A DNA stretch of 64,000 bases from Ichthyophis bannanicus (lineage: Eukaryota > Chordata > Amphibia > Gymnophiona > Ichthyophiidae): positions 708,383,637-708,447,636 of the forward strand of contig CM066033.1 of the NCBI GenBank assembly GCA_033557465.1, written 5' to 3'. Each line of letters opens with the position of its first letter. Within the stretch, counting starts at the first letter, position 1. Positions 21,869 to 32,581 of this stretch are shown in pieces. The notes beneath the pieces are model-generated. The model made no database searches. It was not told the origin of the DNA and saw only the letters and a program-made list of their open reading frames with translations. Made by a program: the position numbers and the translations under genes.

Positions 21869-23501
21869 GGGAAGGTCAAGATGGCGGAAGTGTGCTAATT
21901 GTGTTCTCGTTGGCTCCTGCCTTTGCCTATTTAGTTTTTCTTTACCTTTCATGATGCCGCGGAAACGCAAAGCAAAGTTGTGGGAACCTTTGAAGAGTGC
22001 ATCTTCGGTTAAGGGGCCGTTCAACGAGTTTGTCCGGTCCGCTGGTGCAGTTGAGTGCGCTCTGCTGCAGTGTGGCTCGTTGAAGTTCGCAGGGGCAGAA
22101 GGAGGCTCTTTGCGTTCTTGTGAGCATGCTATCTCTTTGAGCATGGAACTGGGATCTGCCCCAGCACGGCCCTCTATCCCCAACATCGGATCTTCAGTGG
22201 TGGATTCCGCCATTAGTGCAGAGAGTCATCTAGAGATGCCGGTGGTGGGAGAGTGTGTGGCAGCTGCTTTTGTGTCAGCTGTGATTCCCGCTGGGGAGCA
22301 TGGGGCCACGGTTTCCAGTTTGGAGAGTGTGGGGGATCAAGTAGATACAAGTCCGCACCGGTTTTGGACTCTTTGGAATTGAAATTTATGCTGCAGAAAC
22401 AGGCGAACATTACTTTGGAAATGCTATGGGGAGGCTTGCAGACTTTGGAATCTTCTCTTCTTACCCAGTTTGCTTCGTTTCAGTCTTTGTTGGCTGGTCA
22501 TGTTCAGACTCTGGAGCAGCAGACGCAGTCAGTTAATGTGCTGGCAACTAGAGTGCTTCAACTGGAAGTGAAGTTTGAAGATAGTGCTGCTGTGTCAGGT
22601 ACTGTGACTAAAGATTTATCAAATGTTCATCTGAAAATAGAGTCTCTGGAGAACTCTGTGAGGAGGAGGAACTTGCATTAGCTAAATTTTCCAAGGGTTC
22701 CTACTACTTCTCCTAAGGAACTTTTTCATTCATATCTTACTTCTGTGTTGAAAATACCTGTGGAGTCTATTCCTCCTCTTGTGAGGTTTTTCTATTTGCC
22801 TGCCGCTAAGTGGAAAGAACCTGTGTCTTCTTCACCACGTCAAAAACCTGTTTTTGACTCTTTAGACCTGACTGGTTTCTTAGAGATCTTGGAACCTGAG
22901 GCTATTCAGTAATCAACACTTCTTCTGACCTTGGCTTTGGAACCAGATCGTGACTGGCTGATGAAGATGTATTTCAAGGCTAGGAATGAGTTATTTATGG
23001 GTGCCCCTATTAGGATGTTTCCTGATGTCTCGAAGGCCACGCAAAAGCGTAGGCAGCAATTTTTATTGCTACGTCCAAAGGTTTTGCAGTTAGGGGGTTT
23101 GCTTTTTTTTAGCAATACCCCCTGTAAATGTTTGATAAAGTACCAGGATGTGAATCAAATCTTTTTTGATCCCTCTCATCTAATTCAGTTTGTGGTTAGT
23201 AAAAGTGTCAGCGTTCCTCAGGAGTTAGTGAATCCATGAAGGTATCTCCCCTTAGAGTTGATCGCACATAGTAGGTAGTAATGCACCAGTAGGCGTTTTA
23301 TTTCTTGAGAAAGTTTTCCTGTGATTTGAGTCTGGCCTCCCTTTTTATGGTGGACTAGTGAAATGTTATGCCTTTTCTTGGTTTGGTAGGGCGAGGGGGG
23401 GTGTATTTCCCCTTCATTTATTATTATGCTTGTTTTTTGCTTTTCTTTTCTGTAACAAGTAATTTTCTTGTGTAAATTTTGAAAATTGAATAAATAAAAA
23501 G
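21869..23501 (+). mobile_element. ORF1-only L1/Tx1-like LINE (HAL1-like)
   Basis: The insertion starts gggaaggtcaagatggcgg, a typical L1-type 5' start. It encodes a broken ORF1 and ends with a 3' UTR and gaaaattgaataaataaaaa, with no ORF2 in between. It is flanked by an 18-bp target duplication with one mismatch (21851-21868 and 23502-23519), which is itself DIRS F terminus. The structure resembles mammalian HAL1 elements; whether it is a family or a single deleted copy cannot be told from one copy. Confidence 0.75.
21951..23239 (+). pseudogene. LINE ORF1 protein (coiled coil, RRM, CTD), broken
   Basis: A basic N-terminus (MMPRKRKAK) is followed by a coiled-coil region rich in Leu/Gln/Val heptads (about 22395-22660), an RRM start (ENSVRRRNL, stop, LNFPRVP), and a C-terminal domain (LALEPDRDWLMKMYFKAR, VSKATQKRRQQFLLLRPKVL). 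Lesions are a frame change near 22300 and in-frame stops at about 22679 and 22910. ORF1 proteins bind LINE RNA as trimers. Confidence 0.7.
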
Positions 23502-23989
23502 AGACTTACCTGCTAATTGTTGTTCCTTGAAGAAATCCAGTCCAGTCTCGCAACTCTGGATAGTGTGCCTCTTCCAGCAGCTTGGAGAATGAGCATGTCA
23601 TCTTTTGATGATACCCTTGTACTTATACAGCTGGCATTGCCTACCAGCCCCAGTAACCTATTGACAAAGCAGACTCACAGGAGCAACAAATAAGTAGTTA
23701 ACGTCAGTAAACAAAGGTACTCCTACCTAACACTTCGATCCCCCCTCACCCAGAAAGGAATTCCCAATCCACCCCCCCTCCCCCCCCGAATGAGGAGGCT
23801 TAGCCATAGAACCTCTAAGCAGTGCCACTCAGCATGGGGCGAGACCAACAACTCTTCTGGTCCGCCCCTCAACATCGCCCATCTTAATAGACGCCCCCCC
23901 CCCAAACCCTGGCTGCCTTCATCAGCAAGGGTAACAGCTTCAGGCTGGTGAGCCCAGAGCGACCTATCCGCCCAAAACACACAATGGGG

Positions 23990-24095
23990 AGGGATCCAGG
24001 ACTGGACTGGAGTTCCTCAAGGGAAAACAATTAGAGGTAAGTCTAATTTCACTTTCCTTATCGTCCCTCCAGTCCAGCCCCACATCTCTGGGATG
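23990..24095. repeat. Internal complementary region of F
   Basis: caggactggactggagttcc...aagtctaattt is the complement of the F left terminus. The following actttccttatcgtccctcc is the complement of the D-type right terminus. The junction is near 24049. Confidence 0.75.
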
Positions 24096-24111
24096 TAACA
24101 AAGCAGTCAAA

Positions 24112-24387
24112 CTAAGGGGAGGGACAAGACAAAGCGGACTGAAGCATCGCCGATCCAAAAGAGGCATCTCCCGACGCCTGAACATCCAGGCGATAATGCC
24201 TAGCAAACGTATGCAGGGACGACCATGTCGCTGCCTTACAGATTTCCACCGGTGGCACTAAGCTATACTCTGCCCATGAGGCCACGTGAGCCTTCGTAGA
24301 ATAAGCCCGCAGTCCCGCCGGCACCAGTCTACCTTTCAAAAGATACGCCAACGTGATCGCTTCCCTGATCCATCTGGAAATGGAAAA
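24112..24387 (-). pseudogene. DIRS F recombinase, C-terminal part
   Basis: SISRWIREAITLAYLLKG, then AATWSSLHTFARHYRLD with the tyrosine position, and a C-terminal tail. The frame is cut at about 24387 by the reversed DIRS fragment; the rest of the recombinase resumes at 25438. Confidence 0.75.
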
Positions 24388-25437
24388 GACGTCCATCTTA
24401 GCGCAATTACAGCTTCCTATAAGCCTCTAAATGGACAACCAATTTCCTCTCATCCTCAGATTTATGAGAGATCTTCTATTAACAAAACCGCCCATCAAAC
24501 CACCACCGGTGGCATGGGATTTAAATATAGTTCTCGGGCAGCTCATGTAACCGCCCTTTGAACCTTTAGCTAGTACTACCCTGATGTTTTTGTCCTGGAA
24601 GGTCATCTTCCTAATTGCAATCACCTCTGCACGTCGCATTAGTGAATTGCAAGCGTTAGTAGCTGATCCTCCTTACACTAGGTTTCACCATAATAAGGTT
24701 GTCCTCAGGACTCATCCACACTTTATGCCAAAGGTGGTTTCGCCTTTTCATTTAAATCAATCAATTTATCTTCCTGTATTCTTTCCGAGGCCTCATGCCT
24801 CTAATGCAGAAAAGAACCTTCACACTTTGGACTGTAAAAGAGCCTTAGCTTTTTACCTAGAAAGAACACAGCAACATAGAAAGTCTTCTCAACTTTTTAT
24901 TGCTTTTGATTCTAGTCATTTGGGACTTCCAGCCTCCAAGAGAACTTTATCCAAATGGATTGCACAATGCATATCCTTTGCTTATGAGAGTAAGAGTCTT
25001 CCTCTTCAAGGCCATGTCACAGCTCATAATGTGAGTGTCATGTCAGCCTCTATAGCTAACCTTCACTCTATGTCTATTGATGACATTTGCCAAGCAGCCA
25101 CCTGGGCTTTGGTACACACCTTTACAGCCCACTACTGCCTAGATAAAGCCTCCCGTCAGGATGCCTTCTTTGGCCAGGCTGTTCTTCAAAATCTCTTTCA
25201 GACTTAATACAACTCATACTCACCAACCCTGGTAGGATGCCAGATATCCATGGGAGGAAGCATGGCCCACCTCACCATAGGTGGCAGCTTCCTGGGGTCA
25301 TCTCCCTGGCATCTTCAGCTAGGGACTCCCCATATGTGAAGACTACATTCCTGCTTGTTCCTGGAAATAGCGTAGTTACTCACCTGTAACAGGTGTTCTC
25401 CAGTAACAGCAGGAATTTAGTCTTCACAGCCTTTGCC
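24388..25437 (+). mobile_element. Truncated DIRS fragment in opposite orientation
   Basis: A 1.05-kb piece of an A/B/C-lineage DIRS, read on the plus strand. It starts inside the recombinase (HLSAIT) and runs through ARRISEL (first catalytic Arg), TAHNVSVM and TAHYCLD to a normal stop at about 25207. It then continues through 3' sequence into the ICR (25330-25432) and ends a few bases beyond it. The HxxR motif reads HNVS, so the second catalytic Arg is lost. It is inserted in the F recombinase, with no clear target duplication. Confidence 0.75.
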
Positions 25438-26250
25438 TCCGCTTCTCCTCTACACGGTCCACCAAACAATGCAAAACAAATGATCAGCCTTCCGAAAAGA
25501 CTCAGTCCTTTTCAAATACTGCTACAGCGCTCTTCCGACATCCAGGAGGTGCGAATGCTGGCTTATGGAACCCTTTTCCGCATCCGCCGAAGCCAGAAGG
25601 GAAACCGATTGATTCAAATGAAAATCCAAAACTACCCTGGGCAAAAAGGAAGGCACCAGTCTAAAGACCACATTTCCCTTCGAGAACACCAGGAAGGGCT
25701 CCTGGCATAACAGGGCTTGAAGATGCGAAATCTGGCGTGCCGAGCAGATTGCAACAAGGAATACCACTTTCAGGGTCAAGTCTTTCAGAGAGGCCCGACC
25801 CAAAGGCTCAAAAGGTTCCCCGGTGAGGGCTCCTAGCACTAAGTTGAGATCCCACAATGGAACTACCACTCTTTTCGGAGGCCGCAAGTGCTTCACAGTC
25901 TTTAAGAACCACAGCACATCTGGGTGCGTACTGAGTGCCACCCAGTGGACTTTACCTCGATAACAAGAGATCGCTACAAGCTGCACCCTCAAGGAACTAG
26001 CGGCTAGGCCCTTATCAAAACTGTTCTTCTAGAATGCCAAGATGTCCGGAACGGAAGCAGTGGATAGGGAAGACAATCTGTCCCCACATCATGACTCAAA
26101 AGATATGCCATATGTGAATGTACGCTAAGGAGGTAGACCTCAACGTGCATTCAGCAAGGTAGTTATCACCAGACCCGATTGCCTTTTCTCTTCAGCCTTG
26201 CCCTCTCAAGAGCCATGCCATAAGTGAGAATCGATCCACCTGCGACATGC
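25438..26250 (-). pseudogene. DIRS F recombinase, N-terminal and middle part
   Basis: The frame at 25522-25992 carries VAISCYRGKVHWVALSTHPD, WDLNLVLGALTGEPFEPL and the first catalytic region (VAICSARQISHLQAL). It continues the recombinase interrupted at 24387. Further frame changes lie on both sides. Confidence 0.7.
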
Positions 26251-28330
26251 ATATTGGCCCCTGCATCAAGAGATCCTCTCGAGACAGGAGCCGCCACAGT
26301 CAGTCTGCTAGAATTCTCACCAGATCGGCATACCACAGGCATCTTGGCCAATCGGGGGCTATCAGAGTGATTAACCCCCAAGGTACTTTTATCCACTGCA
26401 TGACCCAGCCTATGAGTGCCCACGGGGGAAAAACATACAGAAGCCCCTCCGTTGACTACTTTTGCACCAGGGCATCCAAGCCCTCTGACATCCGTTCTCT
26501 CCTCCTGTTGAAGAAACAGCTTGCTTTGGCCGACTGGAAAGTTGCCATCAGATCCATTGCCGGTGCGCCCCAACGGTGCACTATTTGCTCGAAAACCTCT
26601 TGGTTGAGCCTCCACTCGCCGGGGTCCACGTGCACCCGGCTTAGATAGTCCGCCATCGTGTTGTCGGCACCGCCATGTGCACCACCGACAACTCCTGAAG
26701 ATGACTTTCTGCCCAGTCGAACAGTCTTTCGGCCTCCTCCTCTACGGCAGTGCTGTGCGTTCCTCCCTGTCAATTATGTAGGCTACCGTGGTTGCATTGT
26801 CCGAGAAGATCCGATCTGCTTTCCCCTGCAGCCAGAGCTTGAAGCTCTGAAGTGCCAGAACCACTGCACACATCTCCAGTGTGTTGATAGATCATAGGGC
26901 CTCCTGTGGGCTCCACTGCCCCTGAGCAGTGTGTCCTTCACAGTGGGCTCCCCAACCAGACAGACTGGCATTGGTCATCAGCATGATCCAGGTTGGAGAC
27001 TCAAGGGGCATGCCCCCTGCCAAGCACCCCGGACACAGCCACCATCAGAGAGCCCTCTTGGCCTCCCATGGACAAGAGAGCATGGTAGACAAGAGCTGAG
27101 TCTGGTAGGACCACCGACAGAGCAGGGCTCTCTGTAGTGGACACGTGCGTCCTCATAGAAACAGAAAAATGATGACAGAAAAAGACCACATAGCCTATCT
27201 AGTCTGTCCTTCCATATCAACAACTACACCAGTCCCCTTTTTTCCTTTAGAGATCCTCTGTTTGTCCCATGCTTTTTTGAATTCAGATACTGTCCTCATC
27301 TCTACCACCTCCACTGGGAGACTATTCCACGGATCCATCACTCTTTCTGTAAAGAAATATTTCTGCATATCACTCCTGAATCTATCCCCTTTCACCCTCA
27401 TCCCATGTCCCCTCATAGCAGAACTTGCTCATCCATGGCACCAGTTTGAGAATGTCTGCCATGGTCCCCAGGACCTGCACATACCACCATGCAGAAGGCT
27501 CCGGCATTCTCAGGAACTGGCACACCAGTTGTCTCAGTCCCTGCACGCTCTGTTCCGGCAGTAAAACCTTTCCTGCATGGGTGGTGAAGCATGCTCCCAG
27601 ATACTCTAGTTCCTGAGTCGGGACCAAATGGCTCTTGTCCACATTGATTACCCATCCGAGGCTTTGAAGGCACTGCACCATCCGCTACATTTCCCTTCCG
27701 CTTGTGTCTCGGGATTTCGCCCAGATCAGCCAGTCATCCAAATAGGGGTGCACCAGAACTCCTTCCTTGCGGAGCGCTGCCGCCGCCACCACCATCACCT
27801 TGGTGAAGGAATGGGGAACCGTCACCAGACCGAACGGCAATGCCCGAAACTGCAAGTGCCCCATTGGTACAGCAAGGCAGAGGAACTGCTGGTGCTCTGG
27901 CCAGATGGGAATGTGCAAGTAAGCCTCCGTGAGATCGAGCGATGTCAAAAACTCGCCACTTTGTACTGCTATTATAACAGACCGCAAAGTTTCCATGTGA
28001 AAATGCGGCACCCGCAAGCAACGGTTTACGCCCTTGAGATCGAGAATCGGATTATAGGAACCTTCCTTCTTGGACACCACATAATAAACGGAATATCGTC
28101 CGCAACTGCATTGGTCTTTGGGGACCGGCACCACGGCCTCTAGCTGCAGGAGCTGTGTCAGGCTGTCCTTCACCGCTACTGCCTTGCTCCACGCCTTGCA
28201 GAGAGACTTAACGAAAGCATGGTCCACTGGCTGGGTCCACTCAATAAGCAGAAGCATAGCCCTCCAAGATGAGCTCCAGTACCCATTGGTCGGATGTTAT
28301 CTGGACCCAGAAAGAGTAAAAATCCCACAG
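26250..28330 (-). pseudogene. DIRS F reverse transcriptase / RNase H, broken
   Basis: RT at 27685-28257: VVSKKEGSYNPILDLKGVNR, SLDLTEAYLHIPIWP, LPFGLVTVPHSFTK and YLDDWLIWAK. The connection is at 27382-27681 (LEYLGACFTTHAGKVLLP). RNase H and its C-terminal domain are at 26456-27000 (ADYLSRVHVDPGEWRLNQ, RWGAPAMDLMATF). A CR1 piece splits the gene at 27153-27418. The YLDD box is kept but the reading frame is not. Confidence 0.75.
27153..27418 (-). mobile_element. CR1 LINE 3' fragment
   Basis: The minus strand reads RGHGMRVKGDRFRSDMQKYF, then FTERVMDPWNSLPVEVVE and a stop, followed by the CR1 3' end. The octamer cctcatag appears at both borders (about 27153 and 27412), a possible short target duplication in the RT region of F. 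Confidence 0.75.
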
Positions 28331-28379
28331 CCGATCTCCATGAGTTGAACCCCCACCTGGGCCACCCTTGCTTCATCGT

Positions 28380-29702
28380 GATTTCTTGGAGGCTGAGGTC
28401 AAGGCAGTGCTGAAACCTCTGCTCTTTCCTTGAAAGTCCTGAAACCCCTGTCCCCTAGAGGGGAACCTGCCTTTCTGGTAAGGACCCAAGCGGGTTGAAC
28501 GAAAATATCTGAACTTCCGAGGCTGTCCTTGCGCCGCCGGAGGGCGGAGAACCTGCTTCTGCTTATCTTCGGGCAGGCGCCCCTACCCCTTGGACTCTCC
28601 CAAGTCCTTAACCAATTTGTCCAGTTCCTCCCCGAAGAACAGCTTCCCCTTAAAGGGAAGCTTGCTGAGGTGGGATTTGGAGGAACTGTCTGCCACCCAG
28701 TTCTGGAGTTCTGGAGGAACTGTACGCCACCATGCTCTTGGAGAGACCTCTGATGAGATCGTAGTGGATGTTGGCTAAATACGCTGCTCCCAATTCCAAC
28801 TTGGCTGCCTCCTTAGAAACGTCCCTCGCCATCTTCTCACCCTGCTGAATCTGCTGCGACCAGAAGAGAAAGGCCCGAACCATCCAGGCCCCATAGATGG
28901 AGGCCCGCAGCGAGAAGACATTGACATCAAATGCTTGTTTCAACAGGGTGTCCAGCTTCCAATCTTGGCCATCCTCGAGTGTCGCAGTGCCTTCTACCGG
29001 GATGGTTGTCTTCTTAGTGACCACAAACACTGCTGCTTCCACCCTAGGTGACTGAAACAGCTCCCAGTCCTGATTCGGCAGCAGGCACAGACACAACATG
29101 GCTCGTTCCTCTTTTAGACCAGCATCCAGCAGATCCCACTCTTCCTGGATCATCTGTCGGACCACCCGGTGCACCAGGAACACCTTCTATGTCTTCCTCT
29201 AGTGTATCGCCTTCTGCCGGGGGGGGGGGGGGCCCGCAGGCATATTAAGGGCCTTCAAGGACTGACACGATGAGTGCCGGCAATTCCTCCCGGCAGAACA
29301 CCCGCACAATCTGCGAGCACTCCTCCTGCTCTGGGATCTCTCCCTCTTCCAATTCGTCGTCTTGGAACTCTAACTCTGTGTCCGGGTCTTGTTCATCCGG
29401 TCCCTGAGAGCATGGAGAGTGCACCAGACAGTCTTCTGAGGTCCTAGACCTCTTTGCCAGCCCTGTCTCTATCTCATCCTCTTTCACATCCGCTGACCTC
29501 TTTTGCCGTGGTCTGGCGCCACAGAGCTGCCCTCTGACTTCTGTCGGTGCAGGCAAAATGCCCTGTGGAGCAGCAGAACAATCTCTGGTGATAAATCACC
29601 CAGAAGCCCTACCAGCCCCTTCCCCCCCACCCCCCTGTCCTGTAAAGCGGAGGATTCGGTTCCAGCCGAGGGACCCGGGGTCGGCTCCTGCGATGTCCGC
29701 AC
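28380..29702 (-). pseudogene. DIRS F gag-like protein, broken
   Basis: The body at 28650-29183 (MFLVHRVVRQMIQEEWDLLD, SPRVEAAVFVVTKKTTIPVE, ASIYGAWMVRAFLFWSQQ) matches gag of D at 3106-3900. The acidic segment (DDELEEGEIPEQEE) is at 29245-29556, and the upstream part is at 29484-29702. A G run at 29220-29232 breaks the frame. The Cys-rich start seen in D and H was not found. Confidence 0.65.
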
Positions 29703-30334
29703 AGAGCCCTCTGCGTCCTGAGCCTCTGGAGGCAGAGACAGGCTCTTCTGCCCTGGTTGCCCCTGGAGGTGCTTTATTCAAAGCAGGTGAAGGGCAAGCC
29801 AAATGGACTCCCATTGAAATCTACAGGGAAATTTCCCCCATTGGAATCAATGGGACAAAATGGGACTTGGTAAAAATAAAAGCAAAAATAGCAAAGATCA
29901 GGGTAAGGACAACAAGAGGGAAGGAGGGCCTGGGCCCATCTTACTGACCCCCCCCTTCCCAAGAGGCCCCATGGAGTCCTCCTGTTCATCTTCCAGCCCA
30001 CCAGTACTAGTAACACAAAAGGAACAGCGTGGACACAGGGCAGCTGTCTGCTCCAGAAGACACAGGGTATACTTGTACTCAAAGCCGTTGGACCTTTCAG
30101 GTCTCAATTCAAGGCTTCGTACCAAAGTGTGGGCGAGGAGAGTCAGGTCTCCCTTCACTGATGTATCAATCCACACACCTTGCCACATGGTCGAAGTAGA
30201 CAATACTGGCTTCTCTCAGTGCTGTACCAAAGGATATACCAGATGATGGCATCGCTGACAGTCGTTCAAGTCTGTCTCCACCTGCTGTCAGGGGGATATA
30301 ACCCACTTGTCTGGTCTGATCTAGCAGGATAAGG
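29703..30334 (-). repeat. 5' UTR and right terminus of F
   Basis: Non-coding stretch whose last 100 bases (tccacctgctgtcaggg...gcaggataagga) line up loosely with the D terminus (tccaagctgctggaaggg...gacgataagga). Confidence 0.5.
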
Positions 30335-30988
30335 AAACATTTGTCACAAGGCTGTGGATAAGACCACTTGAAAATTTTGCATTAACCAAGTACAGAAACA
30401 GATTTGTCAAGCAATAAAAAGATGCCCCGATAGTACTGCACTGTATAGAGCGCCAGCATAGGTTTCAGATCTGCATTTTGCAATCATTGATCAAATCCTT
30501 CTGCAGCCATATTCATTTAAAATTACTCAAAAAATACAGCATTACTCTTTTTGATCTAAATACCATCACCCCTCAAGGTTTGAACATGGAAATAGAGTGG
30601 TTAGTGTTTTCCTAATTGACTTTTTAGCATATATGGAAGCAGATGAAGTCCATAAATATTTCAAAATATTGTTTTTTCATTCATATTCTAATGTGTCTCT
30701 GTATTGGTATATGGTTATCAAATGATAAAAATTACATTTAAATGCGTTTTTTCAAAGATTTTGAGCATAATTACACTGGCAAGGATTGGGTTTAGAGAAA
30801 TTTAAAAATGGTATAGTTGGTGATCTCATTTTCAGGTATCATAAAATGAACTTAGTCTGCACCATTAGAAAATATTTGATGAATGAAGATTGGATCTGTG
30901 GTTTAGACTTGATAAACAGACATTTAACACCGCAACATCATGCCAGGTCACTAAAAGCTGCAGCCCACTTATTCTGCACAAATAAGAA
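30335..30988. other. Unique-looking sequence between F and H
   Basis: AT-rich, with only short open frames and no repeat or gene signature that I recognise. It may be host DNA separating two DIRS insertions. Confidence 0.5.
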
Positions 30989-31071
30989 GAAATTAGACTT
31001 TACCTGCTAACTGATGTTCCTTGAGTGACTCCAGTCCAGTCCCGGCACCTTTGGGATATACCAAAGCAATA

Positions 31072-32100
31072 CTAATGACGGGAGGGACCCACTAGCCCGG
31101 CCTGCAACACTGTCGAGTCAAAACGAGCCTTCTCTGAAGCTTGTACATCCAACCGGTAATGCTTTACAAAGGGAGACAAAGAGGCCCAGGTAGCCACCCT
31201 ACAAATATTGACCGACAGCACTAGACCAAACTCTGCCCACGACGCTATCTGAGTTTGCGTCAAATGCGTTTTCAACCCAATGGGCACCAGCTTACACCTC
31301 AGCATATACGCTGAAGAGATGGCCTCTCTAAGCTATCTAGAAATGGACACCTTAGACGCCGCCTCATCTTTATGCGGCCCGCCAAACAAATGCTCAGACC
31401 TACAAAAGGAGCTTGCACTTCACGGGTCCCTCTTTAACACCCGACGCACATTCAGGCTTCGTAAAAGAGGATCCGACGCAGTCTTCCCCGCCGCCCCCTC
31501 AAAGACTGGAAGGAAAACTGACTGGCTCAGGTGAAAGACCAAGCTGACCTTCGGCACAAAGGAGGGGACTATCCTTATCACCCTTTCTCTTGCGATGAGA
31601 TACGGCTCCTTACAGGACAGCATCTGGAGCTCCGAAATCCTCCTAGCCGAACAAATAGCCACCACATAGATTGTCTAACATCAAGTCCTTGACTGTAGAA
31701 TTGACCAATGGCTCAAAAGGCCGCTATGTCAGAACGGATAAAAACCAAATTAAGATCCCATGGTGGGATAACTGACCACAAACTGGAGGTCGAATTGTTC
31801 ATCGCCCTCAGAAAAAGCCCAATATCCGGATGAGAGGCTAAGGACACTCCGCTAACCCGGCCTCTATAGCATGAGAGGGCTGCTACCTGCACTTTCAACG
31901 AGCTGCAGGCTAAGCCCTTATCCAGTTCTGCCTGGAGAAAAGCCAGGATGTCTGGCATGATGCACTTCAATGCGGATAGGCCTTGCGCCTGACACTAGTG
32001 CTCAAACACGCTCCATACCCAAATATATGCCGTCAAAGTCAACCACCTCCAAGCCTTAAGCAATGTTGCTATTACTGCAGATGCGTAACCCCTCTTTCTT
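31072..32100 (-). pseudogene. DIRS H tyrosine recombinase, broken
   Basis: Pieces are at 31072-31305 (CKLVPIGLKTHLTQTQIASW, ATWASLSPFVKHYRLD with Tyr), 31420-31665 (VAICSARRISELQML with the first Arg, FHLSQSVFLPVF) and 31713-31970 (LACSSLKVQVAALSCYRGRV). The three lie in different frames and the order is that of D. Confidence 0.7.
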
Positions 32101-32581
32101 ATACGCGCCCTCTCAAGAGCTATGCTGTAAGCGAGAACCGATCCACCTGTGACATATGGATAGACCCCTGGGTCAACAGATCCTCCCGCAGCAGAAGACG
32201 CCACAGCCACCTGACTGTCATGCACTTCAGGTCCGTGTACCACAGTCACCTCGGCCAATCTGGAGCGATCAGTAGCACAAGCCCTGCATGAGTCTCTATC
32301 CTTTGTAGCATTCTCCTGATGAGTGGCTATAGAGGAAAGACATACAGCAGCCCGTGTGTGGGCTATGGTTGCACTAGGGCATCGAGCTCCTCCGACATAT
32401 GTTCTTCTCCTTCTGCTGCAAAAACGTGTTACTTTCGCCAAGTTGAAGGCTGCCATCAGATCCATAATGGGCTTTCCCCACTGGCTGACCAACTGGGCAA
32501 AAATGTTCTGAGAGCGCCTCCAATCTGCCGGGTTGATCTTCACTCTGCTGAGATAATCCGCCGACAGAGCCACGAGATTCT

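Larger units (their letters stand above)
21846..30334 (-). mobile_element. DIRS element F with three insertions
   Basis: Minus-strand DIRS of the D/H lineage. Its left terminus (aaattagatttacctgctaattg) begins at 21846 and resumes at 23502 after an ORF1-only LINE. The ICR is at 23990-24095, YR, RT/RH and gag run to about 29702, and the right end is near 30334 (gcaggataagga). A reversed DIRS fragment (24388-25437) and a CR1 fragment (27153-27418) interrupt it further. The right end is only loosely similar to what the ICR predicts. Confidence 0.75.
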
